Part shown: positions 33,101 through 40,536 of the stretch, piece by piece
Layout: the number at the start of each line of letters is the position of its first letter
Position numbering within the stretch: position 1 is the first letter of the stretch
Origin: Spirillospora albida
GTDB taxonomy: Bacteria; Actinomycetota; Actinomycetes; Streptosporangiales; Streptosporangiaceae
Direction: 5' to 3'
Assembly (NCBI RefSeq): GCF_000718255.1
Contig: NZ_JOFJ01000006.1
Coordinates: forward strand, 195,926-259,925
Length of the DNA: 64,000 nt
Program-made: the position numbers and the translations under genes
Notes under the pieces: generated by a model
Told to the model about the DNA's origin: nothing
Seen by the model: the letters and a program-made list of their open reading frames with translations, nothing else
Database searches by the model: none

Positions 33101-34422
33101 GGGGCAACAGGCGTTTCACGGCGGCCGCGGTCGCGGCCGGGATGGTGCTGGCGTCGGCCGCCGCGTGCGGCGGCGACGACGACGGCGGCGGTTCGGGCGA
33201 CGAGACGTCCGCCGGCGGGACCGCGCTCAAGGGCGTCAAGATCGAGGTGGCCGCCAAGTGGACCGGCACCGAGGAGACCAACTTCCGCAAGGTGCTGCAG
33301 GCGTTCGAGAAGAAGACGGGCGCGACCGTCACCTACGCCTCGACCGGTGAGAACACCGACGCCTACCTCGGCCCGCGCATCGGGGCGAAGACCCCGCCGG
33401 ACGTGGCGATCCTGCCGCAGCCGGGCCTGATGCAGCAGTACGCGAAGGAGGGCTCCCTGAAGCCCCTGTCCGCGGACGTCGTGTCGGCGGTGGGCTCCAA
33501 CTACGCGCCCTACTGGAAGGAGCTGGGCTCCGCCGACGGCAAGACCTACGGCGTGATGGTCAAGGCCGCCTACAAGTCGATCCTGTGGTACCGGCCGAAG
33601 GCGTTCGAGGACGCGGGCGTCCAGCCCCCGGCGACCACCGACGACCTGGTGAAGGCCGCCGCCACGATCCGGGACGCGGGCACCACCCCGTTCGCCCTGG
33701 CCGCCGGGCCGCAGGACTCCTGGACGCTGACCGACTGGTTCGAGAACGTGTACCTGTCGCAGGCGGGGCCGGAGAACTACGACAAGCTCGCCAAGCACGA
33801 GATCAAGTGGACCGACCCGACGGTCGCGAAGGCGCTCACCACGCTCGCCGCGATCTGGAAGCCGGAGTACCTGAACGGCGGGGTCGCGTCCGCGACCAAG
33901 ACGAAGTTCGACGAGTCGGTCACCCAGGTGTTCGGCCAGGAGAAGGCCGCGATGGTGTACGGCGGCGACTTCGCCGCCGCGCTCATCGGGACGACGAAGG
34001 CGAAGGTCGGCACGGACGCGAAGGTGTTCGCGTTCCCGAAGGCCGGCGCCACCGCCCCGGCGATCCTCGGCGGCGACGTCGCCGTCGCGCTCAAGGACGG
34101 CAAGGGCGCGCAGGAGCTGATGAAGTACCTCGCGTCCCCGGAGGCCGGGAAGATCTGGGCCGGGCTCGGCGGGTACCTGACGCCCAACAAGAGCGTCCCG
34201 CCGGACGCGTACGCCGACCCGGTGGCCAAGGAGCTCGTCGCGCAGCTCCAGCAGGCCGGCGAGGCCGCCCGGTACGACATGTCCGACCTGACGCCCGCCG
34301 CGTTCGGCGCGACGCCCGGCAAGGGCATGTGGGAGGCGCTGCGCGGGCTCGTGCAGAAGCCGTCGGACGTGAAGGGGACGCAGGCGAAGCTCGAGGCCGC
34401 CGCCGCGAGCGCCTACAAGTGA
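33097..34422 (+). CDS. ABC importer solute-binding lipoprotein
   Basis: Extracellular sugar-type binding protein (family 1), 441 residues. Signal peptide with lipobox ending at Cys24 (ASAAACGG), then a Gly/Asp-rich linker and the two-lobed domain starting VKIEVAAKWTGTEETNFRKVL. Segments such as GKTYGVMVKAAYKSILWYRPKAF (shown here in part) and AAMVYGGDFAAALI fit this family. The ligand is not evident; gluco-oligosaccharides are common for this group. ATG 33097 overlaps the ATPase stop. Confidence 0.92.
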   Translation: MRGNRRFTAAAVAAGMVLASAAACGGDDDGGGSGDETSAGGTALKGVKIEVAAKWTGTEETNFRKVLQAFEKKTGATVTYASTGENTDAYLGPRIGAKTPPDVAILPQPGLMQQYAKEGSLKPLSADVVSAVGSNYAPYWKELGSADGKTYGVMVKAAYKSILWYRPKAFEDAGVQPPATTDDLVKAAATIRDAGTTPFALAAGPQDSWTLTDWFENVYLSQAGPENYDKLAKHEIKWTDPTVAKALTTLAAIWKPEYLNGGVASATKTKFDESVTQVFGQEKAAMVYGGDFAAALIGTTKAKVGTDAKVFAFPKAGATAPAILGGDVAVALKDGKGAQELMKYLASPEAGKIWAGLGGYLTPNKSVPPDAYADPVAKELVAQLQQAGEAARYDMSDLTPAAFGATPGKGMWEALRGLVQKPSDVKGTQAKLEAAAASAYK

Positions 34423-34441
34423 TCCGGTAGGGGTTTCCCTG

Positions 34442-35839
34442 ATGAAGGCTCCGAAGGACGGGGTGCCGCCGGCCGCTACGGCCGGCGGCGCCGCCGCCGT
34501 CGCCACGGCGGACGGGACGGACGGGCCGGGCGGCCGCCGCGCCCGGGCACGGGAACGGCTGGCGCCGCCGTCGTGGCTGGCGATGCTGTTCCTGCTCCCG
34601 TCGCTGGTGGTGCTCGGCTTCCTGGTCGTCTACCCGATCGTCTACTCGGTGATCCGCAGCCTGTTCGACGCGTCGGGGGACTCCTTCGTCGGCATCGACA
34701 ACTACACCGGCGTCTTCCAGGGGGAGAACAACCTCATCGCGGTGCGCAACACCGCGATCTGGGTGGTCGTCGCCCCCACCGTGACGACGATCCTCGGGCT
34801 GCTGTTCGCCGTCCTCACCGAGCGGATCCGGTGGGCGACGGTGTTCAAGCTCGTGGTCTTCATGCCGATGGCGATCTCGCTGCTGGCCTCCGGCATCATC
34901 TTCCGGCTCGTGTACGAGCAGGATCCGGACAAGGGCGTCGGCAACGCGGTCCTCGTCGGCGTGCACGACATGTTCGCGGGCGCCACCCGCTATCCGGGCG
35001 CCGCGCCGCGCGGAGGCGGCGACCAGCCGGTGCGCGCGGAGGGCGGCGGCGTGGTGACGGCGGCGCCCGTGCAGGGCGGGCGGAGCGCGCTGCTGCCGCT
35101 GGTGCGGGTCCGGCCCGAGAATCTGCCGAAGGACGCGAAGCCGGCGGCGCAGGCCCCGGCGGCCCGTCCCGGGCAGATCACCGGGACGGTCTGGTTCGAC
35201 TTCACCCGGGGCGGCGGCGGAACGCCGAACGTCCCGAACGCGGGCGAGACCGGCCTGCCCGGCGTCACGGTCGAGGCGGTCCGGGACGGCAAGGTCGTGG
35301 CTAAGGCGACCACCCGCGCCGACGGCACGTTCACGCTGCGGGACGTGCCGTCGGCGACGGTGTCCGTCCGGCTGCCGGCGGACAACTTCACCGCCGCCTA
35401 CCGCGGCGCGGAGTGGCTCGGCGACACCCTCATCACGCCCGCGATCATCGCGTCGTACCTGTGGGTGTGGTCGGGGTTCGCGATGGTGCTGATCGCCGCG
35501 GGGCTGGCCGCGATCCCCCGGGACGCGCTGGAGGCCGCCCGCGTCGACGGCGCCACCGAGTGGCAGGTGTTCCGGCGGGTGACGATCCCGCTGCTGATGC
35601 CCGTCCTGACGGTGGTGCTGGTGACGCTGGTGATCAACGTGCTGAAGGTGTTCGACCTGGTGTTCATCATCGGCGGCGGCGATCCCAACGCGAACGTGCT
35701 GGCGCTGCAGATGTGGACCGTGTCGTTCGGCGGCGGCAACGACCAGGGCGCGGGCAGCGCCATCGCGGTGCTGCTGTTCGTGCTGGTGCTGCCCGCCATG
35801 CTGTTCAACATCCGGCGACTGCAGCAGGAGCGCAGATGA
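34442..35839 (+). CDS. ABC importer permease (MalF-like) with an inserted extracellular domain
   Basis: Inner permease of 465 residues, about 150 longer than usual. Membrane segments are near 46-70, 104-126, 132-157, 333-358, 384-410 and 437-458. The EAA coupling loop is at about 360-385 (IPRDALEAARVDGATEW). Between TM3 and TM4 the normal loop of about 30 residues is replaced by about 150: a Gly/Pro-rich linker (about 180-243), then a compact domain (about 245-318) with QITGTVWFDF, LPGVTVEAVRDGKVVA and TTRADGTFTLRDVP, the pattern of CarboxypepD_reg/SdrD-B-like beta sandwiches. Normal sequence resumes at WLGDTLITPAIIASYLW. ATG 34442. Confidence 0.88.
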   Translation: MKAPKDGVPPAATAGGAAAVATADGTDGPGGRRARARERLAPPSWLAMLFLLPSLVVLGFLVVYPIVYSVIRSLFDASGDSFVGIDNYTGVFQGENNLIAVRNTAIWVVVAPTVTTILGLLFAVLTERIRWATVFKLVVFMPMAISLLASGIIFRLVYEQDPDKGVGNAVLVGVHDMFAGATRYPGAAPRGGGDQPVRAEGGGVVTAAPVQGGRSALLPLVRVRPENLPKDAKPAAQAPAARPGQITGTVWFDFTRGGGGTPNVPNAGETGLPGVTVEAVRDGKVVAKATTRADGTFTLRDVPSATVSVRLPADNFTAAYRGAEWLGDTLITPAIIASYLWVWSGFAMVLIAAGLAAIPRDALEAARVDGATEWQVFRRVTIPLLMPVLTVVLVTLVINVLKVFDLVFIIGGGDPNANVLALQMWTVSFGGGNDQGAGSAIAVLLFVLVLPAMLFNIRRLQQERR

Positions 35840-36777
35840 CGAACGGGAAGGCGGCCGGGACCCGCACCGAGCCCGGCGGCGCCACGGCGAGCGGCGCGGC
35901 GGGCGCGCCCCGGCGCGGAGTCGCGTCCCGGATCGTGGGGCGGCTCGGCGGCGGCTTCGTGCAGGCGATGCTGGTGCTGATCGCGCTGTTCTGGCTGGTG
36001 CCCACGATCGGCCTGCTGGTGGCGTCGCTGCGCTCCACCCAGGACAACGCCGCCAGCGGCTGGTGGACGGTGTTCACGCGGCCGACCGAGCTGACGTTCG
36101 GCGCCTACTCCGCGCTGCTGGAGAAGGACGACTTCGTCGACTCGTTCTGGAACACCATCATGATCACCGTGCCGTCGACGGTGCTCGTCGTCGTGATCGC
36201 CTCGCTGGCCGCGTACGCGTTCGCGTGGATGGAGTTCCCCGGCCGGGACTGGCTGTTCCTCGCGGTGGTCGCGCTGCTGGTCGTGCCGGTGCAGGTCGCG
36301 CTGATCCCGGTCGCGAAGCTCTACGGGAGGGTCGACGTCGGCGGGTTCACGATGTTCGGGTCCGTCACCGGCGTCGTGCTGTTCCACGTCGCGTTCGGGC
36401 TGCCGTTCGCGATCTTCCTGCTGCGCAACTTCTTCGCCGCGATCCCGCGCGACCTGCTGGAGGCGGCGCGGATGGACGGCGGCTCCGAGTGGACGATCTT
36501 CCGGCGGGTGATCTTCCCGCTGGGCGGGCCGGCGATCGCGTCGCTGGGGATCTTCCAGTTCCTGTGGGTGTGGAACGACCTCCTCGTCGCGCTGGTGTTC
36601 GCCGACACGGGCTCGCAGCCGATGACGAAGTGGCTGCAGTCGCAGATGCGGCAGTTCACGGGGAACATCGACATCCTCGCGCCGGGCGCGTTCCTGTCGC
36701 TGATCGTCCCGCTCGCCGTGTTCTTCGCCTTCCAGCGGTACTTCGTGCAGGGGGTCCTGGCCGGCTCCGTCAAGTAG
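35836..36777 (+). CDS. ABC importer permease (MalG-like)
   Basis: Second permease of the importer, 313 residues with six membrane segments after an Ala/Gly-rich cytoplasmic N-terminus of about 35 residues. The EAA loop IPRDLLEAARMDGGSEWTIF is at about 208-227, and the C-terminal end FAFQRYFVQGVLAGSVK is typical of MalG-type subunits. There is no inserted domain. ATG 35836 overlaps the MalF-like stop by four bases. It is the last gene of the operon, followed by a perfect hairpin. Confidence 0.93.
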   Translation: MTNGKAAGTRTEPGGATASGAAGAPRRGVASRIVGRLGGGFVQAMLVLIALFWLVPTIGLLVASLRSTQDNAASGWWTVFTRPTELTFGAYSALLEKDDFVDSFWNTIMITVPSTVLVVVIASLAAYAFAWMEFPGRDWLFLAVVALLVVPVQVALIPVAKLYGRVDVGGFTMFGSVTGVVLFHVAFGLPFAIFLLRNFFAAIPRDLLEAARMDGGSEWTIFRRVIFPLGGPAIASLGIFQFLWVWNDLLVALVFADTGSQPMTKWLQSQMRQFTGNIDILAPGAFLSLIVPLAVFFAFQRYFVQGVLAGSVK

Positions 36778-36795
36778 CGCGGTCCCGTGACGGGT

Positions 36796-36830
36796 GAGGC
36801 CCGCGCCCCCGACGTGGGGGCGCGGGCCTC
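36796..36830. terminator. Bidirectional terminator
   Basis: Perfect 15-bp arms GAGGCCCGCGCCCCC / GGGGGCGCGGGCCTC with a five-base loop, between the convergent importer operon and the second ATPase gene. Confidence 0.7.
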
Positions 36831-36844
36831 GCGCTCGCGGGGGC

Positions 36845-38104
36845 TCAGCCCGCGGGGACGGTGTCCTGAGCGGTGTCCACGGCGGTGTCGGCGGCCCGTG
36901 CCGCGCGGTGGCCGATCGCCAGGCCGCTGGCAGGGTCGAAGAAGTGCAGCCGCTTGGTGTCGACGGCCAGGTCGATCTCCTGACCGGGGCGGACGTGCGA
37001 GCGGGAGTTCACGCGGGCCGTCCACAGCGCCCGGTTCTCGGTGAGCGGCAGCGCCAGCTCGGCCTCGCCGTCGGCGCCGTCCTCGGCGAGGTCGGCGGTG
37101 TCCTTGTGCTCGACGGGCGGCGCGTCGATCGCGAAGATGACGTTGATCTCGCTGCCGAGCTCCTCGGTGACGCTGCTGCGGGCGTGCAGGGTGGCCCAGT
37201 CGGCGTCGGCGTGCGCGGCGTCCTCGAAGTCGGACGGCCGCACGCCGAGGATCACCTTCCGGCCGAGGTAGCCGTCCAGGCCGGGCCTGTCCTCGAACAG
37301 GGCGTCCGGGACCGGCAGGGAGTACCCGGCGAACGCGACCCGCGCGCCGCCGTCGCCGCGCGTCAGCTCGGCGGTCGCGAAGTTCATCGCGGGGGAGCCG
37401 ATGAACCCGGCGACGAACAGGTTCACCGGGTCGTCGAACAGCCGCTGGGGCGTGTCGACCTGCTGGAGGACGCCCTCGCGCAGCACGCAGACCCGCGTGC
37501 CGAGCGTCATCGCCTCGATCTGGTCGTGGGTGACGTACACGGTGGTGACGCCGAGGCGCTCGTGGAGCTGGCTGAGCGAGGCGCGCATCGACACGCGGAG
37601 CTTGGCGTCCAGGTTCGACAGCGGCTCGTCCATGAGGAAGGCCTGCGGCTGGCGGACGATCGCGCGGCCCATCGCGACGCGCTGGCGCTGGCCGCCCGAC
37701 AGGGCGGCGGGCTTGCGGCTCAGGTACTGCTCCAGGCCGAGCATCTGCGCGGCCTCGGCGACCTTCTTCTTGATCTCGGCCTTGGGGGTGCCGCGCAGCT
37801 TGAGGCCGAAGGCGAGGTTCTGCTCGACGGTCATGTGCGGGTAGAGCGCGTAGTTCTGGAACACCATCGCGATGTCGCGGTCCTTGGGGGCGAGGTCGTT
37901 GACGACCCGGTCGCCGATGGAGACGGTGCCGCCGCTGATCTCCTCCAGGCCGGCGATCATGCGCAGCGCGGTCGACTTGCCGCAGCCGGACGGGCCGACC
38001 AGCACCATGAACTCGCCGTCGCGGATCTCCAGGTCCAGGGAGTCCACGGCCTTCACCCCGCCCGCGTACACCTTGTCCACGCCGTCCAGCACGATCTTCG
38101 CCAT
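36845..38104 (-). CDS. Second sugar-type ABC ATPase (MsmK/UgpC-like)
   Basis: ATPase of 419 residues closely related to the one at 31874, with Walker A GPSGCGKST, Q-loop MVFQNYALYPH, signature LSGGQRQRVAMGRAIV, Walker B AFLMDEPLSNLDAKL, switch His YVTHDQIEAM, and a C-terminal TOBE-type domain. ATG 38104 is chosen because AAAGGGGATCC precedes it; longer reading would translate the operator. It stands alone, like MsiK-type ATPases that energise several sugar importers. It is divergent from the lacI-family gene and controlled by the palindrome at 38118-38135. Confidence 0.92.
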   Translation of the reverse strand: MAKIVLDGVDKVYAGGVKAVDSLDLEIRDGEFMVLVGPSGCGKSTALRMIAGLEEISGGTVSIGDRVVNDLAPKDRDIAMVFQNYALYPHMTVEQNLAFGLKLRGTPKAEIKKKVAEAAQMLGLEQYLSRKPAALSGGQRQRVAMGRAIVRQPQAFLMDEPLSNLDAKLRVSMRASLSQLHERLGVTTVYVTHDQIEAMTLGTRVCVLREGVLQQVDTPQRLFDDPVNLFVAGFIGSPAMNFATAELTRGDGGARVAFAGYSLPVPDALFEDRPGLDGYLGRKVILGVRPSDFEDAAHADADWATLHARSSVTEELGSEINVIFAIDAPPVEHKDTADLAEDGADGEAELALPLTENRALWTARVNSRSHVRPGQEIDLAVDTKRLHFFDPASGLAIGHRAARAADTAVDTAQDTVPAG

Positions 38105-38117
38105 CGGATCCCCTTTC

Positions 38118-38135
38118 GATGGAAACGTTTCCATC
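38118..38135. promoter_or_regulatory. LacI-family operator 1, GATGGAAACGTTTCCATC
   Basis: Perfect 18-bp palindrome 13 bases before the ATPase start. The central CG and GGAAACGTTTCC core are typical of LacI/GalR-family operators. Confidence 0.85.
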
Positions 38136-38183
38136 TTGCCGTCGCTCACCAGGTCTTTCGTCTATTGAGTGGAGCTAACATGA

Positions 38184-38197
38184 TGGAAACGTTTCCA
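38184..38197. promoter_or_regulatory. LacI-family operator 2, TGGAAACGTTTCCA
   Basis: Second perfect palindrome (14 bp), 66 bp from the first, 45 bases before the LacI start. It overlaps the likely start point of that gene (TAACAT at 38176-38181 as -10), so the repressor probably controls itself as well. Confidence 0.8.
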
Positions 38198-38242
38198 GGA
38201 AAGCGGCGGCCGACCGGGCTGGACGCCGGCGGGAGGATCGGG

Positions 38243-39313
38243 ATGGCGGAGCGGGCGGCGACGATCAAGGACGTGGCGGCGGCGGCCGGGGTCGGCATCG
38301 CCACCGTCTCCCGGGTGTTCTCCGGGACCGGCGCGGTCGCCGCCGGCACCCGCGAGCGCGTGCTCGCCGCCGCGGCCGACCTCGGCTACCGGCCGAGCGC
38401 CCTCGGCCGCGGCCTGAGGACCGCCCGCAGCGGCGGCATCGGCCTCATCGTGCCGGACGTCACCGACCCGTTCTGCGCCGAGCTCACCGCGGGCGTCCTC
38501 GCGTGCGCCCGCACCCTGGGCGGCCACGTCGTCGTGGACGCCGCGCACGGCGACCCCGCCCGCGAGGCCGAGATCCTCGACCGGCTCGTCGAGCAGCGCG
38601 TCGACGGGATCATCGCGGTCCCGGCGGGGGACGAGTCCGGCTGGCGGGGCGCCGCGCGGGTCTGCCCCCGCCTCGTGTTCGCCGACCGCGCCCTGCCCGG
38701 CCTGCCGGAGGTCCCGGCCGTCCTCGCCGACGACGCCGGCGGCGTCCGCGCCCTGGTCGAGTACCTGGCGGGGCTCGGCCACCGCCGCATCGCCTACCTC
38801 GGCGCCGCCGCCCCGGGCGCGACGCCCGGCGTCCGGGAGCGGGCGTTCCGCGACGCCCACGCGCCCGCCGGGCTCGTCCTGGACGAGGACCTCGTCGTGC
38901 CCGCCCGGCCCGCCCGCGACGCCGCGTACGCGGCCGCCGCGGGGCTGCTGCAGCGCCGCGACGACGTCACCGCCGTGCTCGCCGCCGGGCACCTGCTCGG
39001 CGAGGCGGCCGTGCTCGTCGCCCGCGAGCTGGACCTGCGCGTCCCCGCCGACGTGTCGATCGCGATGGTCGACGACGTCGCGTGGGCGGAGCTGTGCGAC
39101 CCGCCGCTGACCGCCGTCGCGCGGCCCGCCCGCGACATGGGGTACCGCGCCTGCGAGCTGCTGCTGCGCGACCGCGCCCGCCGGGGCCCGGCCGGCCCGG
39201 TGCTGCTGCCGACCGAGCTGGTCGTGCGCGGCAGCTGCGGCGCGCTGCGCTCCGCGCGCCCGGGGGGACGGCCCTCCGGCCGCTCCCGTCCACATGCCGA
39301 GACGATCCGGTGA
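38243..39313 (+). CDS. LacI-family repressor of carbohydrate genes
   Basis: Repressor of 356 residues. DNA-binding domain: ATIKDVAAAAGVGIATVSRVF (residues 6-26, shown to 20 as TIKDVAAAAGVGIATVSRVF), hinge helix to about 60, then the periplasmic-binding-protein-like sensor with IGLIVPDVTDPFCAELTAGV and RIAYLGAAAPG. ATG 38243 has GGGAGG six bases ahead. The intergenic region between it and the divergent ATPase holds two identical-core palindromes, so it should regulate both genes. No such palindrome lies before the four-gene importer operon, whose link to this regulator is therefore open. Confidence 0.9.
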   Translation: MAERAATIKDVAAAAGVGIATVSRVFSGTGAVAAGTRERVLAAAADLGYRPSALGRGLRTARSGGIGLIVPDVTDPFCAELTAGVLACARTLGGHVVVDAAHGDPAREAEILDRLVEQRVDGIIAVPAGDESGWRGAARVCPRLVFADRALPGLPEVPAVLADDAGGVRALVEYLAGLGHRRIAYLGAAAPGATPGVRERAFRDAHAPAGLVLDEDLVVPARPARDAAYAAAAGLLQRRDDVTAVLAAGHLLGEAAVLVARELDLRVPADVSIAMVDDVAWAELCDPPLTAVARPARDMGYRACELLLRDRARRGPAGPVLLPTELVVRGSCGALRSARPGGRPSGRSRPHAETIR

Positions 39314-39364
39314 GCGGAGTCCGATCTGTGATCTGTGCCGCCGCGGGCGGGCCCCGCGGCGCGC

Positions 39365-39370
39365 TAGATT
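39365..39370 (+). promoter_or_regulatory. -10 box TAGATT of a probable leaderless promoter
   Basis: TAGATT, seven bases, then GTG 39378. No ribosome site. Same layout as at 7991. Confidence 0.45.
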
Positions 39371-39377
39371 TCGCATC

Positions 39378-39818
39378 GTGGAGGAGATCGATCGTCAGAT
39401 CATGCGGCTGCTGGCCGGCGACGGGCGAATGAGCTTCACCGACCTGGCCCGGGAGACCGGGCTGTCGGTGTCGGCCGTGCACCAGCGCGTGCGGCGGCTG
39501 CAGAAGCGCGGGACCATCCGGGGGTTCGCCGCCCAGCTCGACAGCCGGGAGATCGGGCTTCCGCTGACCGCGTTCGTCTCGATCAAGCCGATCGACCCGG
39601 CCGCGCCGGACGACGCCCCCGACCGGCTGGCGCACCTGGAGGCGATCGAGGCGTGCCACTCGGTCGCGGGGGAGGAGAGCTACATCCTCAAGGTCCGCGT
39701 CGCGTCCCCGAACGAGCTGGAGGACCTCCTGCAGCGGATCCGGGCCGCCGCGAACGTAGCGACCCGCACCACGGTCGTGCTGAGCACCCCCTGGGAAAGC
39801 CGCCCGCCCGCATTGTGA
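39378..39818 (+). CDS. Lrp/AsnC-family regulator
   Basis: Transcription factor of 146 residues. Winged helix-turn-helix at 1-60 (EEIDRQIMRLLAGDGRMSFT, LARETGLSVSAVHQRVRRLQKRG), then an RAM/ACT-type amino acid-sensing domain (70-146) with AIEACHSVAGEESYILKVRV. It binds an amino acid or similar effector; the target is unknown. The GTG start is chosen from the -10 spacing and from family start patterns. It is convergent with the DUF1707-FHA gene. The kam genes nearby make amino acid sensing relevant, but no direct link is visible. Confidence 0.9.
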   Translation: MEEIDRQIMRLLAGDGRMSFTDLARETGLSVSAVHQRVRRLQKRGTIRGFAAQLDSREIGLPLTAFVSIKPIDPAAPDDAPDRLAHLEAIEACHSVAGEESYILKVRVASPNELEDLLQRIRAAANVATRTTVVLSTPWESRPPAL

Positions 39819-39858
39819 GACGGGCGCGGTCGGGCACGACGACCGCGCCGGGCCCGAC

Positions 39859-39875
39859 CTTACAACGTCAAGGGC
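39859..39875 (+). repeat. 17-bp dispersed element, copy 2
   Basis: CTTACAACGTCAAGGGC, between convergent stops of the Lrp and DUF1707-FHA genes (40 and 8 bases away). Confidence 0.5.
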
Positions 39876-39883
39876 GCGGCCCG

Positions 39884-40420
39884 TCAGGACGCGGCGACGA
39901 TGAAGGCCGCCTCGCCGAACCCGATCTCATCGCCGGCGCGGACCCGCGCCGGGCCGGTCAGCCGCCACCCGTTGACCCGGGTGCCGTTCATCGACCCGAG
40001 GTCGGTGACCATCCATCCCTCCTCGGCGCGGTACAGCTCGGCGTGGAACCGGGACACGGTCAGGTCGGTGAGGAGGAACTGGCAGCCGGGGGCGCGGCCG
40101 ACGACGATGCGGGCGCCGTCGGCGGGCAGGGTGAAGCGGGGCAGCCGCGGTGCCCGCCACGCCGCCTCGAGCCGGGCGGTCACCTGCGAGACCGTGGCGA
40201 CCAGGCCGGTCAGCCGGCCGACGACGCGGCCGGCGGGCGGCAGGTCGTGCACGATGTCGTCCAGTTCGGCCCGGCTGCGCGCGCGCAGCACCTGGTCGAC
40301 GCGGCGCTCGAACGTCTCGTGGGACATCCGGCCCTCGGCCACGCGGTCGCCGAGGACGCGCAGGACGCGGTCCCGCTCCCCGTCGGACGCCCGTACCGGG
40401 AAAGAGGGCTGACCGTCCAT
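39884..40420 (-). CDS. DUF1707 plus FHA domain protein
   Basis: Protein of 178 residues. Residues about 9-62 are a DUF1707 domain (VRASDGERDRVLRVLGDRVAEGR, shown in part, and FERRVDQVLRARSRAELD), residues about 100-178 an FHA domain that binds phosphothreonine: IVVGRAPGCQFLLTDLTVSR, HAELYRAEEGWMVTDLGSMN and NGTRVNGWRL. It probably senses a Ser/Thr protein kinase signal, though no kinase gene is near. ATG 40420 is probably leaderless from the promoter at 40427-40455. Confidence 0.88.
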   Translation of the reverse strand: MDGQPSFPVRASDGERDRVLRVLGDRVAEGRMSHETFERRVDQVLRARSRAELDDIVHDLPPAGRVVGRLTGLVATVSQVTARLEAAWRAPRLPRFTLPADGARIVVGRAPGCQFLLTDLTVSRFHAELYRAEEGWMVTDLGSMNGTRVNGWRLTGPARVRAGDEIGFGEAAFIVAAS

Positions 40421-40426
40421 GCCGTG

Positions 40427-40455
40427 AGTATCCAGTTCCCGTCGTCGCCTGTCCA
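40427..40455 (-). promoter_or_regulatory. Leaderless promoter of the DUF1707-FHA gene
   Basis: On the reverse strand TGGACA (40455-40450), 17 bases, GATACT (40432-40427), six bases, ATG 40420. The -35 box matches TTGACA at five of six positions. The best-supported leaderless promoter in the window. Confidence 0.6.
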
Positions 40456-40536
40456 GAAAGCTCCGGACGAGGGCGGGCGGTCGATTCCGCCCGCCCTCCA
40501 CCTGTTCGATGCCCGGAACGCGGCTCGGGTTCGCGG

